This document shows, piece after piece, positions 1 to 6,968 of a stretch of 7,187 nt of DNA. The position numbers and the translations under genes were made by a program. Source of the stretch: Comamonadaceae bacterium (GTDB lineage: Bacteria > Pseudomonadota > Gammaproteobacteria > Burkholderiales > Burkholderiaceae_C). The first letter of the stretch is position 1; each line of letters begins with the position of its first letter. The notes beneath the pieces are model-generated. The model was not told the origin of the DNA and ran no database searches. It saw only the letters and a program-made list of their open reading frames with translations. The stretch is from the NCBI GenBank assembly GCA_947469815.1, contig CANIRI010000120.1:1-7187 (forward strand), written 5' to 3'.

Positions 1-449
1 CGGCCGGTCTCCAGGTCGATCGCGTCCAGGGCCTCAAACCGGTCTTGTAACTCCACGCCGTAAGCGCCGATGTTTTGGACAGGAGACGCGCCCACGGTGC
101 CGGGAATCAAGGCCAGGTTTTCCAGACCCGGCAGTCCCTGGGCTAACGTCCAGACCACAAAAGCATGCCAATCGACGCCGGCGCCCGCCTCGACCACAGT
201 GACTTTGGCGCGCTGCTCCACCACGCGGCAGCCCTCGATTTCGGACTTGAGAACCAGGGGCTCCACATCCCCGGTGATCACCAGATTGCTGCCGCCACCC
301 AACACAAATTTGGGGACTTGGCGCAAGAGCGGATCGGCCAACACGGCCAGGACATCGGCCTCGCTGCGGATACGCACCAAGCGCTGTGCGCGGGCAACGA
401 TGTGGAAGGTGTTGAGCGCCTGCAGGGGCACCTGGTGTTCGACTAACAT
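1..449 (-). CDS. murB: UDP-N-acetylmuramate dehydrogenase (MurB), N-terminal part, cut by window edge
   Basis: MurB is a cytoplasmic FAD enzyme that uses NADPH to reduce UDP-GlcNAc-enolpyruvate to UDP-MurNAc, the second committed step of peptidoglycan precursor synthesis. The ATG at 449..447 opens a frame of 149 full codons that runs off the left edge; the family is usually about 340 residues, so a bit under half is present. Visible hallmarks are LNTFHI (about 12-17), the FAD-binding GGGSNLVI stretch (51-58), [16 protein letters not shown] (105-120) and [13 protein letters not shown] (122-134). These match the E. coli-type MurB order closely. An AGGA lies about 11 bases before the ATG, a weak ribosome site. 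The gene is divergent from the yajQ-family gene with 32 bp between start codons. The identification is firm; only completeness is unknown, because the C-terminal domain is outside the window. Confidence 0.95.
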   Translation of the reverse strand, partial: MLVEHQVPLQALNTFHIVARAQRLVRIRSEADVLAVLADPLLRQVPKFVLGGGSNLVITGDVEPLVLKSEIEGCRVVEQRAKVTVVEAGAGVDWHAFVVWTLAQGLPGLENLALIPGTVGASPVQNIGAYGVELQDRFEALDAIDLETG

Positions 450-481
450 GGGCGGATTGTCCTGTATGGAGCCCTGACGCT

Positions 482-967
482 ATGCCCTCTTTTGACACAG
501 TCTGCGAAGCCGAACTGGTAGACGTAAAAAATGGTGTCGAAAACACCGCCAAGGAAATTGCCACGCGCTTTGATTTCAAAGGTACCTCTGCCAGCATTGA
601 GATCAAGGACAAAGAAATCACCCTGATTGGTGACGCAGAATTTCAGCTCACGCAAATCGAAGATGTGCTGCGCAACAAGCTCACCAAACGCAATGTGGAT
701 GTGCGATTTTTGGACGCGGGCGATGTGCAAAAAATGGGTGGCGACAAAGTCAAACAGGTCATCAAAGTGCGCAACGGCATCGAGTCGGAACTGGGCAAAA
801 AAATCCAACGCTTGATCAAGGACAGCAAACTCAAAGTGCAAGCGGCGATTCAAGGGGATAGCGTACGTGTCACCGGGGCCAAACGCGATGACCTGCAGGC
901 GGCCATGGCCTTGCTGCGCAAGGAAATCACCGATGTGCCGATCAGCTTCAATAATTTCAGGGACTGA
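482..967 (+). CDS. yajQ: YajQ-family nucleotide-binding protein (UPF0234), putative c-di-GMP effector
   Basis: This 161-residue protein has the full usual length of the YajQ family. It begins [22 protein letters not shown] and contains the conserved TRFDFKGT (about 28-35) and a second-half [19 protein letters not shown] stretch (about 107-125). It ends with the family's [13 protein letters not shown]. The fold is known as two ferredoxin-like domains. Some homologues, for example in Xanthomonas, bind cyclic di-GMP and act as signalling effectors; RNA or nucleotide binding has been reported for others. The precise role here cannot be read from sequence. It is soluble, with no signal peptide or membrane segment. 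The ATG at 482 is preceded by GGAG about 10 bases upstream. It converges on plsY with a 38-bp gap (968-1005) that shows no terminator hairpin. Base composition is visibly lower in GC than the neighbouring reductase gene, although this is a core gene. Confidence 0.95.
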   Translation: MPSFDTVCEAELVDVKNGVENTAKEIATRFDFKGTSASIEIKDKEITLIGDAEFQLTQIEDVLRNKLTKRNVDVRFLDAGDVQKMGGDKVKQVIKVRNGIESELGKKIQRLIKDSKLKVQAAIQGDSVRVTGAKRDDLQAAMALLRKEITDVPISFNNFRD

Positions 968-1005
968 TCGCACCGTTCCGAACGCGCCCCCAGCGGTAAT
1001 ATGAA

Positions 1006-1641
1006 TTAGCTTTTTCTGCCGATCCGCGGCTCTGAGCCGCTGATCAGGCGGCCGATGTTGGCCTTATGGCGCCAGAGCAGTAAGCCGGCTATCAAGCCCA
1101 AAGCCACAGTCACCGCCGGTTCGCTGCGCCAGGCCACACCATCGCACAGCAGGTAGTACACCGGCGTGAAAACCGCAGCCACTAAAGCGGCCAACGAAGA
1201 GTAGCGGAAAAAGTACGCAATGATGAGCCAGGTCAGCCCGGTGGCCACACCCAAAAGCGGGTGAATGCCAAAACTCGCGCCTATGGCCGTTGCCACGCCT
1301 TTACCGCCCTTGAACTTGAAAAATACCGGGAACAAATGCCCGATAAATGCGGCCATGGCAACCGCCGCAACAGTGCCACCGGATAGGCCGAATTCCGCAC
1401 CGTATTGCTGAACGCACCACAAGGGGATAAAGGCTTTGAGCCCGTCAAACAGCAAGGTCAAGGCCGCTGCGATCTTGTTGCCCGAGCGCAAGACGTTGGT
1501 CGCCCCCGGGTTGCCACTGCCGTAACTGCGCGGGTCGTCCAAGTGCATCAGTCGGCTGACGATGACCGCGAAGGAAAGCGATCCGGCGAGGTAGGCAAGC
1601 AGTGCGGCCAAGGGCCCGAACCACCATGCATATGCGTCCAC
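1006..1641 (-). CDS. plsY: Glycerol-3-phosphate acyltransferase PlsY (acyl-phosphate dependent)
   Basis: PlsY is an inner-membrane enzyme that moves an acyl group from acyl-phosphate (made by PlsX) to position 1 of glycerol-3-phosphate, giving lysophosphatidic acid, the first step of phospholipid synthesis. From a GTG at 1641 the protein is 211 residues, normal for the family. All three family motifs are visible: GSGNPGATN (about 41-49), the [11 protein letters not shown] segment (about 108-118) and [11 protein letters not shown] (about 192-202). Several hydrophobic membrane segments separate them. The frame stays open upstream to a TTG at 1686, which would give 226 residues and overlap the upstream glycosyltransferase by 44 bases. 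I prefer the GTG because it sits one base after that gene's TAG stop, has a GGGGG tract 8 bases upstream, and leaves a normal short N-terminus before the first membrane helix. Function is firm; the start is moderately sure. Confidence 0.93.
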   Translation of the reverse strand: MDAYAWWFGPLAALLAYLAGSLSFAVIVSRLMHLDDPRSYGSGNPGATNVLRSGNKIAAALTLLFDGLKAFIPLWCVQQYGAEFGLSGGTVAAVAMAAFIGHLFPVFFKFKGGKGVATAIGASFGIHPLLGVATGLTWLIIAYFFRYSSLAALVAAVFTPVYYLLCDGVAWRSEPAVTVALGLIAGLLLWRHKANIGRLISGSEPRIGRKS

Positions 1642-1642
1642 T

Positions 1643-2545
1643 CTAAGAACCCCCAGGCCGCGATAAGGGGCCAAACAAATACTCAAATGTCTGGTCCGAG
1701 TTGGACCCGTCCTGGTTGTCCGTCAAGCACAGGGCCCGCGTGTCCAAAGTTCTGCGACTCGCGCCTGGCATCAACCGGTCCCCGAGAGCCGGAATCACCC
1801 ATCGATCGATCCCTCTGCGCGCCATATGGCCGCCTAACCATACGTCGTCATCGAAGAACGCTTGCTTGGGTGCGGCGCTGTAGTCGGTGACGGCGTCGTC
1901 AAAGAACCGGGGTTTGACCAGGACGCCGGCGTAACCAAAAAGGTAGTCGACACGGGCCAGTGCGTCGCTGGAGAAACTGGTGTAGCGCAAGTCCTGCAGC
2001 CAGGTTTGGCGACTGAATAGGACAGAGGAGGGTTTCATGCCCGCAGGCACGGCCACTCCAGAGCAGCCCAGAGCCGCATACGGCATGCGCTGTGACCAGT
2101 TAATCAGCTGCTCGATCAATCGATAGGGATACACGCCGTCGTCGTCCACGATGATAAGGCGGGTATCCGGCATCTTCCTTTCCTGCTGCCAGGTTGGGAT
2201 GAATTTGGTGACTGGTCCCAAGTCCTGCTCACATTCCACAATGTTGAGAATTGGAATCTCGGAAAACCAGCTTGGAATGGAATACGAATAGGGTGCCAGG
2301 CGCGAAGTCTTGGGAATGCACAGGCAGATGCTGTCAGGGAGTGCGGACTGGTCCAGCAGACTTTTCAACATCACCTCAATCTGACCAATCCGTTCGGGAA
2401 TAGTCGTAAAAGTAACCACCACCCGATCAGGGCAATCTACCCGCGGAATGACTTTCAGACGCTCGGTGTAATACGCCAACGGTTGGCGATGTAACTGGTT
2501 AACACGCCAGCGGAACGCTAATCTTTTGGCTGGTTTCGCCCGCAT
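1643..2545 (-). CDS. Putative GT-A-type glycosyltransferase (family 2-like), accessory gene
   Basis: This 300-residue protein has no signal peptide and no clear membrane helix; the N-terminus is basic ([14 protein letters not shown]). What can be seen is a [12 protein letters not shown] strand-loop (42-53), [10 protein letters not shown] (108-117), an acidic VDDDGVYP motif (133-140) that looks like the DXD metal/nucleotide-sugar site of GT-A enzymes, [14 protein letters not shown] (204-217), and [17 protein letters not shown] (230-246), which resembles a second acidic acceptor/catalytic loop. This order fits a family 2-like glycosyltransferase, but donor, acceptor and product cannot be told. 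The ATG at 2545 has an AAAGGA ribosome site 6 bases upstream. It lies 40 bp after ybaK, and its TAG stop is one base before the likely plsY start. By hand count 2161-2520 is about 52% GC, against about 64% in three 60-base rows of the reductase gene, consistent with but not proof of transfer. Confidence 0.75.
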   Translation of the reverse strand: MRAKPAKRLAFRWRVNQLHRQPLAYYTERLKVIPRVDCPDRVVVTFTTIPERIGQIEVMLKSLLDQSALPDSICLCIPKTSRLAPYSYSIPSWFSEIPILNIVECEQDLGPVTKFIPTWQQERKMPDTRLIIVDDDGVYPYRLIEQLINWSQRMPYAALGCSGVAVPAGMKPSSVLFSRQTWLQDLRYTSFSSDALARVDYLFGYAGVLVKPRFFDDAVTDYSAAPKQAFFDDDVWLGGHMARRGIDRWVIPALGDRLMPGASRRTLDTRALCLTDNQDGSNSDQTFEYLFGPLSRPGGS

Positions 2546-2551
2546 GCGTGG

Positions 2552-2557
2552 TCCTTT
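2552..2557 (-). promoter_or_regulatory. Ribosome binding site of the glycosyltransferase gene
   Basis: The minus strand reads AAAGGA ending 6 bases before the ATG at 2545. It is the clearest Shine-Dalgarno site in the five-gene minus-strand run; the neighbours have weaker ones. This supports the chosen start and fits a gene that arrived with its own translation signal. Confidence 0.7.
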
Positions 2558-2585
2558 ATCTATAAAACCGGATTGTCCCGCCAGC

Positions 2586-3071
2586 TTACTGGGCGCATTC
2601 CACCGATTGTGCGCCTAGCGCGGGCAGACACTGTTGCGGATCTAGCTCCAGCAAATAACCACGACGCCCCCCGTTAATCAAGATACGCGGCAGATCAAAG
2701 ATAGTGGACTCCACGTACACCGGCATAGTTTTTCGGGTGGCAAACGGCGATGTGCCGCCTACCAGGTAGCCGCTATGGCGGTTGGCAGCCTCGGGCGTGC
2801 AAGGTTGCACCGATTTCGCGCCAATCTGGCGAGCCAGGTTTTTGGTTGATACCGTGCGGTTCCCATGCATAAGCACCAGCAGAGGCTTGGCATCCTGATC
2901 CTGCATGACGAGCGTTTTAACCACCGCAAACGGATCCCAGCCCAGTTCGGATGCGCCCCGCTGCGCGCCTCCGTGTTCGACATACTCATACCGGTGTTCG
3001 CCGAACGCCAAGCCGGCCTGGCGCAACCATGCGGTGGCGGGGGTTTCGCTGGAATGGTCTTTCTTAGCCAT
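2586..3071 (-). CDS. ybaK: YbaK/EbsC-type Cys-tRNA(Pro) deacylase
   Basis: The product belongs to the YbaK/EbsC branch of trans-editing proteins, cytoplasmic enzymes that hydrolyse Cys-tRNA(Pro) formed by mistake by prolyl-tRNA synthetase. It is 161 residues, the usual length. The conserved lysine of the family is visible in VVKTLV (Lys52), followed by the LLVLMHGNRTVSTKNLAR segment (about 64-81). The GYLVGGTSPFATRK loop (about 101-114) carries the family's GG-SP signature, and INGGRRGYLLELDP lies near the C-terminus. The start ATG at 3071 has a GGGG three bases upstream, a poor site, and lies only 16 bp after the aldo/keto reductase stop, so translation may depend on coupling. The family call is firm; the exact substrate is by family knowledge, since related INS/ProX proteins differ in which mischarged tRNA they edit. 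Confidence 0.92.
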   Translation of the reverse strand: MAKKDHSSETPATAWLRQAGLAFGEHRYEYVEHGGAQRGASELGWDPFAVVKTLVMQDQDAKPLLVLMHGNRTVSTKNLARQIGAKSVQPCTPEAANRHSGYLVGGTSPFATRKTMPVYVESTIFDLPRILINGGRRGYLLELDPQQCLPALGAQSVECAQ

Positions 3072-3087
3072 AGCCCCAAGCTACAGG

Positions 3088-4152
3088 TCAGACCGTGGGG
3101 TCGCGGTGCTCGGCGCGGATCGCGTCGATAGCTTGGAGCAATTCGGCACTGAGCACGGTTCCGTACGCGTCGATGTTCTCGTCGAGTTGGGCCACCGTGG
3201 TCACGCCAATGATGGTGCTGGCTACGCACCATTTTTGGTAGCAATAGCCCAAGGCCATTTGCGTAGGCGTCAAGCCGTGCTGACGCGCCAGGGCGTTGTA
3301 AAGGCGCGCGGTACTGAGCGCCTGCGGACGACCCCAGCGTTGCATGCGCACCGATTCGAACAAAGTGATACGGCCATCCGCTGGCGCGAAAGGGCCGGTG
3401 ATGCCACCGGCGTCGTATTTCCCCGTCAAAAGCCCATAACCCAGAGGCGAGTACGCCAGCAGCGAAACCTGGAGTCGGTGCATGGTCTCATCGAGGCCGT
3501 TCTCATGGCTGCGGTTGGTCAGGCAGTAGCAGTTTTGTACGCTCGCGATGCGCGGCAGCCCGTGCTGCTCAGCCAGTCGCACGAACTCATGCACACCATA
3601 AGGTGATTCGTTGGAAACGCCCACCGCGCGGACCTTGCCAGAGCGCACCAGCGTGGCAAGGCCTTCAAGCTGCTCGTGGATCGACGCCACATCGCGGTCG
3701 CGCGTCGGGTCAAAACTTGAAATACCGAATATGGGTACGTTGCGGTTGGGCCAATGGATTTGGTACAGGTCAATCACATCGGTCCGCAGGCGGCGCAAAC
3801 TCCCCTCGCACGCCGCCACAATGTCCGCCGCTTTGGTATCGGCAGCGCCGCCCCGCACCCAGGGCATGCCACGTGACGGGCCTGCAACTTTGGTGGCAAG
3901 GGTCATCTTGCTGCGCACGCCAGGGTGGTTGGCGATCCAGTTGCCGATGATGGTCTCGGTCAGCTGAAAAGTCTCGGCCCGGGGGGGCACGGCATACATC
4001 TCGGCGGTATCCAGAAAATTCACGCCCCGCGCAAGCGCATGGTCGAGTAGGGTGTGCGCCAATGCCTCACCAACTTGCTCGCCAAATGTCATCGTGCCCA
4101 GACAAATAGGCGTGACACGCAGCTCGCTTTGACCCAATTGAACGGTTTTCAT
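3088..4152 (-). CDS. tas: Aldo/keto reductase, Tas-like
   Basis: This is a 354-residue NADP(H)-dependent aldo/keto reductase, close in length to E. coli Tas (about 346). The TIM-barrel enzyme reduces carbonyl compounds in the cytoplasm; the natural substrate of Tas-type members is not settled. The complete catalytic tetrad is visible: Asp48 and Tyr53 in NFLDTAEMY, Lys88 in LATKVAG, and His133 in LYQIHWPNR. The PPRAET stretch right after Tyr53 is typical of the Tas branch. The cofactor-binding end shows LLAYSPLGYGLLTGKY and TIIGVTTVAQLDENIDA. The ATG at 4152 has no good Shine-Dalgarno site within 15 bases. It lies 40 bp after the acyl-CoA ligase stop and 16 bp before ybaK, so it is probably co-transcribed with them. 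The family is certain; the gene symbol is by similarity only. Confidence 0.9.
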   Translation of the reverse strand: MKTVQLGQSELRVTPICLGTMTFGEQVGEALAHTLLDHALARGVNFLDTAEMYAVPPRAETFQLTETIIGNWIANHPGVRSKMTLATKVAGPSRGMPWVRGGAADTKAADIVAACEGSLRRLRTDVIDLYQIHWPNRNVPIFGISSFDPTRDRDVASIHEQLEGLATLVRSGKVRAVGVSNESPYGVHEFVRLAEQHGLPRIASVQNCYCLTNRSHENGLDETMHRLQVSLLAYSPLGYGLLTGKYDAGGITGPFAPADGRITLFESVRMQRWGRPQALSTARLYNALARQHGLTPTQMALGYCYQKWCVASTIIGVTTVAQLDENIDAYGTVLSAELLQAIDAIRAEHRDPTV

Positions 4153-4192
4153 GGATTAGTACGGCCGAAGTAAGGGGTAATTAACATCACGA

Positions 4193-5956
4193 TTAGAGGG
4201 ATTCTGGCATCGCCCGCTCCTCCTCCTGTAAACGCAGAACCCGACGCTGCACTTTCCCGGTCGTGGTCATCGGCAGCGCTGCGACAAACTCAATTTCCTT
4301 GGGGTACTCATAAGGGGCCAGCAGGCCCTTGACATGGGCTTGCAATTCCGCGATCAGCAAGGCCGGATCCATTTTTTCAAAGTCAGGCGCACGCACCACG
4401 TAGGCTTTCACCAGCGCGCCGCGCGCAGTGTCGGGCTTGGGCACCACGGCCGCATTGGCAACAGCGGGGTGTTTGACCAGGCAGTTTTCGATTTCACCCG
4501 GGCCAATCCGGTAGCCGGCTGATTTGAATACATCGTCACTGCGCCCCTGGTACCACAGATAACCCTCTGTATCGCGTACTGCGAGATCGCCAGTTCGGCA
4601 CCAGTCTCCGGTAAATTTGGCCCGCGTTGCGGCATCGTTTTTCCAGTACCCGAGGAAGAAAATCGGATTGGGCGCGCCACGGACGTCGCAGCGGTGCAGT
4701 GCCACCTCGCCGATAACGCCGCTGGGGCACTCTCTGCCCGCTTCATCAATAACCGCGACACGGTGGCCGGGATATGCCAGCCCCATGCTGCCAGGTTTCG
4801 CGGGAAAGAAACCGGTGGAATTCCCGACGATGTAGTTGATCTCCGTTTGGCCGAACATCTCGTTCACCGTGACGCCCAGCTGGGCTCGGCAGTAGTCAAA
4901 CACCGCGTCGCCCACTGCTTCTCCGGCACTCATAATGGCTTCCAGGTGCAAACCGAATGCCTTGCGCACGGGCTGTACGGCTGTGCCGGGATAAGCTTTC
5001 ATCATGGCCTTTAAGGCAGTCGGAAAGAGAAAGGTATGGGTCACACCACAGCGCTGCATCAGCTCCAGTGCGGTTTGCGGCGTAAATCGACCCTTGAAAG
5101 CCACGATATTTCGCCCGAAATACAGGGTTGGCAAAAATGCATCCATCAAGCCACCAGTCCAGGCCCAATCCGCCGGACTCCAAAACACGGCGGAGGAGCC
5201 CTGTGGCAGTTCACCCGCATGGACGTCTGCCCCCCCGGAATCAAAGCCGAACCAGTTTTGGCTCGCGACGAAACCGCTGAGATTGCCGATCAAGCAACGG
5301 TGCGCGATCAGCGCGCCTTTGGGGTTTCCTGTGGTCCCGCTGGTGTAAATCAGTACGGCTGCATCCTCGGCACGCGTAGTCACTGAGGCAGCTGCGGTGC
5401 TTGCGTTTTGCCATAGCGCAGAGGTCATCGGCAACACAGTACGCAGCAGCGGCGCCTGCGGCTTGACCAGTTCCAGGCTACCCAGCGCTGCCGGGTCGCA
5501 CAATGCCAGCACGGCTTCACTGTCGTGCAAGCGAAAAGCCAGTGCGTCCGGCCCGAATAGCATGGAAAGCGGCATAGCCACCGCACCCATCTGCAACACT
5601 GCGACATAGGCGACCGCCGTCGCAAAGCACTGCGGCATCACGATGGCGACACGATCCCCGCGGGCCACGCCGTGGCTGCGCAGCACATGGGACAACTGGT
5701 TGGCGGCGCGCTGCAACTGACGATAGGTGTACTTGCACGTGCGTGCATCCACGTCATATTCGGTAACTGCAACGCAGCTCGCAGCGTGGCTGCGCGCCCA
5801 GCGGCCGCAACAAACCTCCGCCATATTGAAATGAGTAGGCACCTCCCAGCGAAAGCCGTGATGCCATGCGACGTAAGCCGGTGGCAAAAGATAGTCTGCC
5901 TTAGGTGCGCGCGCCCCAGATTCACGTGGCGGCTTCGCGCGCTGTCTGTTTATCAT
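4193..5956 (-). CDS. AMP-forming acyl-CoA synthetase (medium-chain/acetate-type, ACS/ACSM-like)
   Basis: The 587-residue product is a full-length member of the ANL superfamily: it adenylates a carboxylic acid with ATP and transfers the acyl group to CoA. Visible motifs are the phosphate loop YTSGTTGNPKG (204-214), FWSPADWAWTGGL (258-270), NEMFGQTE (365-372), WCRTGD (452-457), the hinge region YQGRSDDVFKSAGYRIGPGE (469-488) and the C-terminal catalytic lysine in TTTGKVQRR (Lys568). The WSPADWAWTGGL block and FGQTE are typical of the acetyl/medium-chain group rather than long-chain FadD. The true substrate cannot be told. The ATG at 5956 gives a reasonable N-terminus, but it has no usable ribosome site. 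An upstream ATG at 6007 would overlap the hydrolase gene by 44 bp and is less likely; a TTG at 5887 with AAGG upstream would also keep the whole domain. It starts 7 bp from the divergent hydrolase gene and leads the minus-strand gene run. Confidence 0.92.
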   Translation of the reverse strand: MINRQRAKPPRESGARAPKADYLLPPAYVAWHHGFRWEVPTHFNMAEVCCGRWARSHAASCVAVTEYDVDARTCKYTYRQLQRAANQLSHVLRSHGVARGDRVAIVMPQCFATAVAYVAVLQMGAVAMPLSMLFGPDALAFRLHDSEAVLALCDPAALGSLELVKPQAPLLRTVLPMTSALWQNASTAAASVTTRAEDAAVLIYTSGTTGNPKGALIAHRCLIGNLSGFVASQNWFGFDSGGADVHAGELPQGSSAVFWSPADWAWTGGLMDAFLPTLYFGRNIVAFKGRFTPQTALELMQRCGVTHTFLFPTALKAMMKAYPGTAVQPVRKAFGLHLEAIMSAGEAVGDAVFDYCRAQLGVTVNEMFGQTEINYIVGNSTGFFPAKPGSMGLAYPGHRVAVIDEAGRECPSGVIGEVALHRCDVRGAPNPIFFLGYWKNDAATRAKFTGDWCRTGDLAVRDTEGYLWYQGRSDDVFKSAGYRIGPGEIENCLVKHPAVANAAVVPKPDTARGALVKAYVVRAPDFEKMDPALLIAELQAHVKGLLAPYEYPKEIEFVAALPMTTTGKVQRRVLRLQEEERAMPESL

Positions 5957-5977
5957 CCCCGCAATGTACCAAGTCAA
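5949..5977 (-). promoter_or_regulatory. Possible sigma70-like promoter over the acyl-CoA ligase start
   Basis: The minus strand shows TTGACT (5977..5972), a 17-base spacer and GATAAA (5954..5949). The -35 box matches 5 of 6 consensus bases and the -10 box 4 of 6. If real, the RNA would start near 5942, inside the frame as called, and translation would have to begin at a later codon such as the TTG at 5887. This is by eye only and may be chance. Confidence 0.3.
5951..5956 (+). promoter_or_regulatory. Possible -10 box for a leaderless hydrolase transcript
   Basis: TATCAT lies 7 bases before the ATG at 5964, the distance expected if transcription starts on the A of the start codon. No Shine-Dalgarno site precedes this ATG, which fits a leaderless message. 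No good -35 box is seen at 16-18 bases, so support is weak. Confidence 0.25.
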
Positions 5978-6866
5978 ACGCCCCGCCCGCAGCGAGTTCG
6001 TCCCCATCCGGAATCTGAGTTACCACGTCCATGTGTGGGGGTCGTCCCAGAAAGACAAAACGCCTTTGGTGATGCTACACGGATGGATGGATGTGGCAGC
6101 GTCGTACCAGTTTGTAATCGATGCATTTTCCGAGGACCACTACATCATTGCCCCCGACTGGCGCGGCTACGGCAAGACCGGCGGGGGCGGCGCCGACAAT
6201 TTTTGGTTTCCCGACTACCTGGCAGACCTGGAATTTTTATTGGACCATTACGCGCCAAATCGTCCCGTCAATCTGGTTGGGCACAGCATGGGCGGTAATG
6301 TCGCCATGCATTACGGTGGTATCCGCCCCGAGCGCATCCGCCGTCTGATCAATTTAGAAGGTTTTGGCATGGCCGCATCTACGCCTGATCAAGTGCCACA
6401 GCGCTACGCCCGATGGATGGACGAGCTCAAAAAACTCCATCAGAGGCAGTTGGATCTGCACCCGTACCCAACACTAGCCGGCGTTTCGCGCCGCCTGATG
6501 AAAACCAATCCGCGTCTCAGCGCCGACAAAGCACATTGGCTGGCAAGCCACTGGGCCCAAGAATCACCGGATGGGCAATGGCATATCCAGGGTCAGCCAG
6601 GTCACAAGGTCGTGAGCGCCAACCTACCCCGTTTGGAAGAAGTGATGGCTCTCTACAGCCAGTTGTCCATGCCGGTGCTCTCCGTTGAGGCACAGGAAAG
6701 TAGCTTGGATACGTGGTGGAAAGGGCAGTACACCCTAAACGAATACCATGAACGACTTGGTGCGATCCCGCACGTTGAAATCATCCAAATTATTGAGGCT
6801 GGTCATATGCTGCACCATGACCAGCCAGAGGTCTTGGCCGACATCATCGAACGCTTTATTGCGTAG
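5964..6866 (+). CDS. Alpha/beta hydrolase
   Basis: This 300-residue soluble protein has the alpha/beta-hydrolase fold signature. An oxyanion-hole HGW follows the first long strand (LVMLHGWMD, 36-43), PDWRGYGKT lies at 64-72, the nucleophile elbow is GHSMGG with Ser108 at its centre, and the catalytic His281 is in EAGHMLHHDQPE (278-289). The acid is not obvious: Glu132 in NLEGFGM and an acidic residue in VLSVEAQESS (238-247) are both possible. A helical cap lies between about 135 and 230. The family includes esterases, lipases and epoxide hydrolases, and the substrate cannot be predicted. The ATG at 5964 has no ribosome site but gives the expected N-terminus. The gene is divergent from the acyl-CoA ligase (7 bp between starts), so an ester-cleaving role feeding the ligase is conceivable but unproven. 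Downstream it converges on the rRNA operon. Confidence 0.88.
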   Translation: MYQVKRPARSEFVPIRNLSYHVHVWGSSQKDKTPLVMLHGWMDVAASYQFVIDAFSEDHYIIAPDWRGYGKTGGGGADNFWFPDYLADLEFLLDHYAPNRPVNLVGHSMGGNVAMHYGGIRPERIRRLINLEGFGMAASTPDQVPQRYARWMDELKKLHQRQLDLHPYPTLAGVSRRLMKTNPRLSADKAHWLASHWAQESPDGQWHIQGQPGHKVVSANLPRLEEVMALYSQLSMPVLSVEAQESSLDTWWKGQYTLNEYHERLGAIPHVEIIQIIEAGHMLHHDQPEVLADIIERFIA

Positions 6867-6885
6867 CGGCTCCAAACCCGTTCTA

Positions 6886-6907
6886 CCGTTGTAAAAAAGA
6901 CCAACGG
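6886..6907. repeat. Small inverted repeat after the hydrolase gene
   Basis: CCGTTG (6886-6891) and CAACGG (6902-6907) form a perfect 6-bp inverted repeat around a 10-base A-rich loop, 20 bp after the hydrolase stop. No T-tract follows on either strand, so it is not a standard terminator; it could be an RNA 3'-end hairpin. Confidence 0.4.
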
Positions 6908-6912
6908 AAATC

Positions 6913-6952
6913 GAAAACACAAAAAGAAAACCCCCTGCATTTCTGCAGGGGG
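6913..6952 (-). terminator. Intrinsic terminator of the rRNA operon
   Basis: On the minus strand a 9-bp perfect stem (CCCCCTGCA with TGCAGGGGG; arms at 6944-6952 and 6931-6939) with a GAAA tetraloop is followed directly by TTTTCTTTTTGTGTTTT. It begins about 16 bases after the 5S end, where an rRNA operon should stop. The other strand lacks a T-tract after the stem, so the site should act in one direction only. Confidence 0.93.
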
Positions 6953-6968
6953 CTCACTTGGCTAATAG

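Noticed and set aside
443..973. 176-codon open frame antisense to the whole yajQ gene
   Set aside because: It exactly mirrors a well-conserved gene, has no recognisable domain and would overlap murB's start; it is a shadow of yajQ codon use.
968..1005. Search for a terminator between the convergent yajQ and plsY genes
   Set aside because: No stem with a T-tract is present on either strand; the gap seems to hold no feature.
2558..2585. Possible promoter (TATAGA) before the glycosyltransferase
   Set aside because: No -35 hexamer is found at 16-18 bases, so only the ribosome site was kept.
2905..3606. 233-codon plus-strand frame opposite ybaK and the aldo/keto reductase
   Set aside because: Both genes beneath it are full length with intact catalytic motifs, and this frame shows no family motif.
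6081..6092. Short GGAT-type repeat in the hydrolase gene
   Set aside because: It encodes HGWMDV next to the oxyanion hole and is ordinary coding sequence, too short to count as a repeat element.
5672..6298. 208-codon plus-strand frame across the divergent start region
   Set aside because: It overlaps both the ligase N-terminus and the hydrolase in another frame and has arginine/proline-rich, low-complexity content typical of a GC-rich shadow frame.
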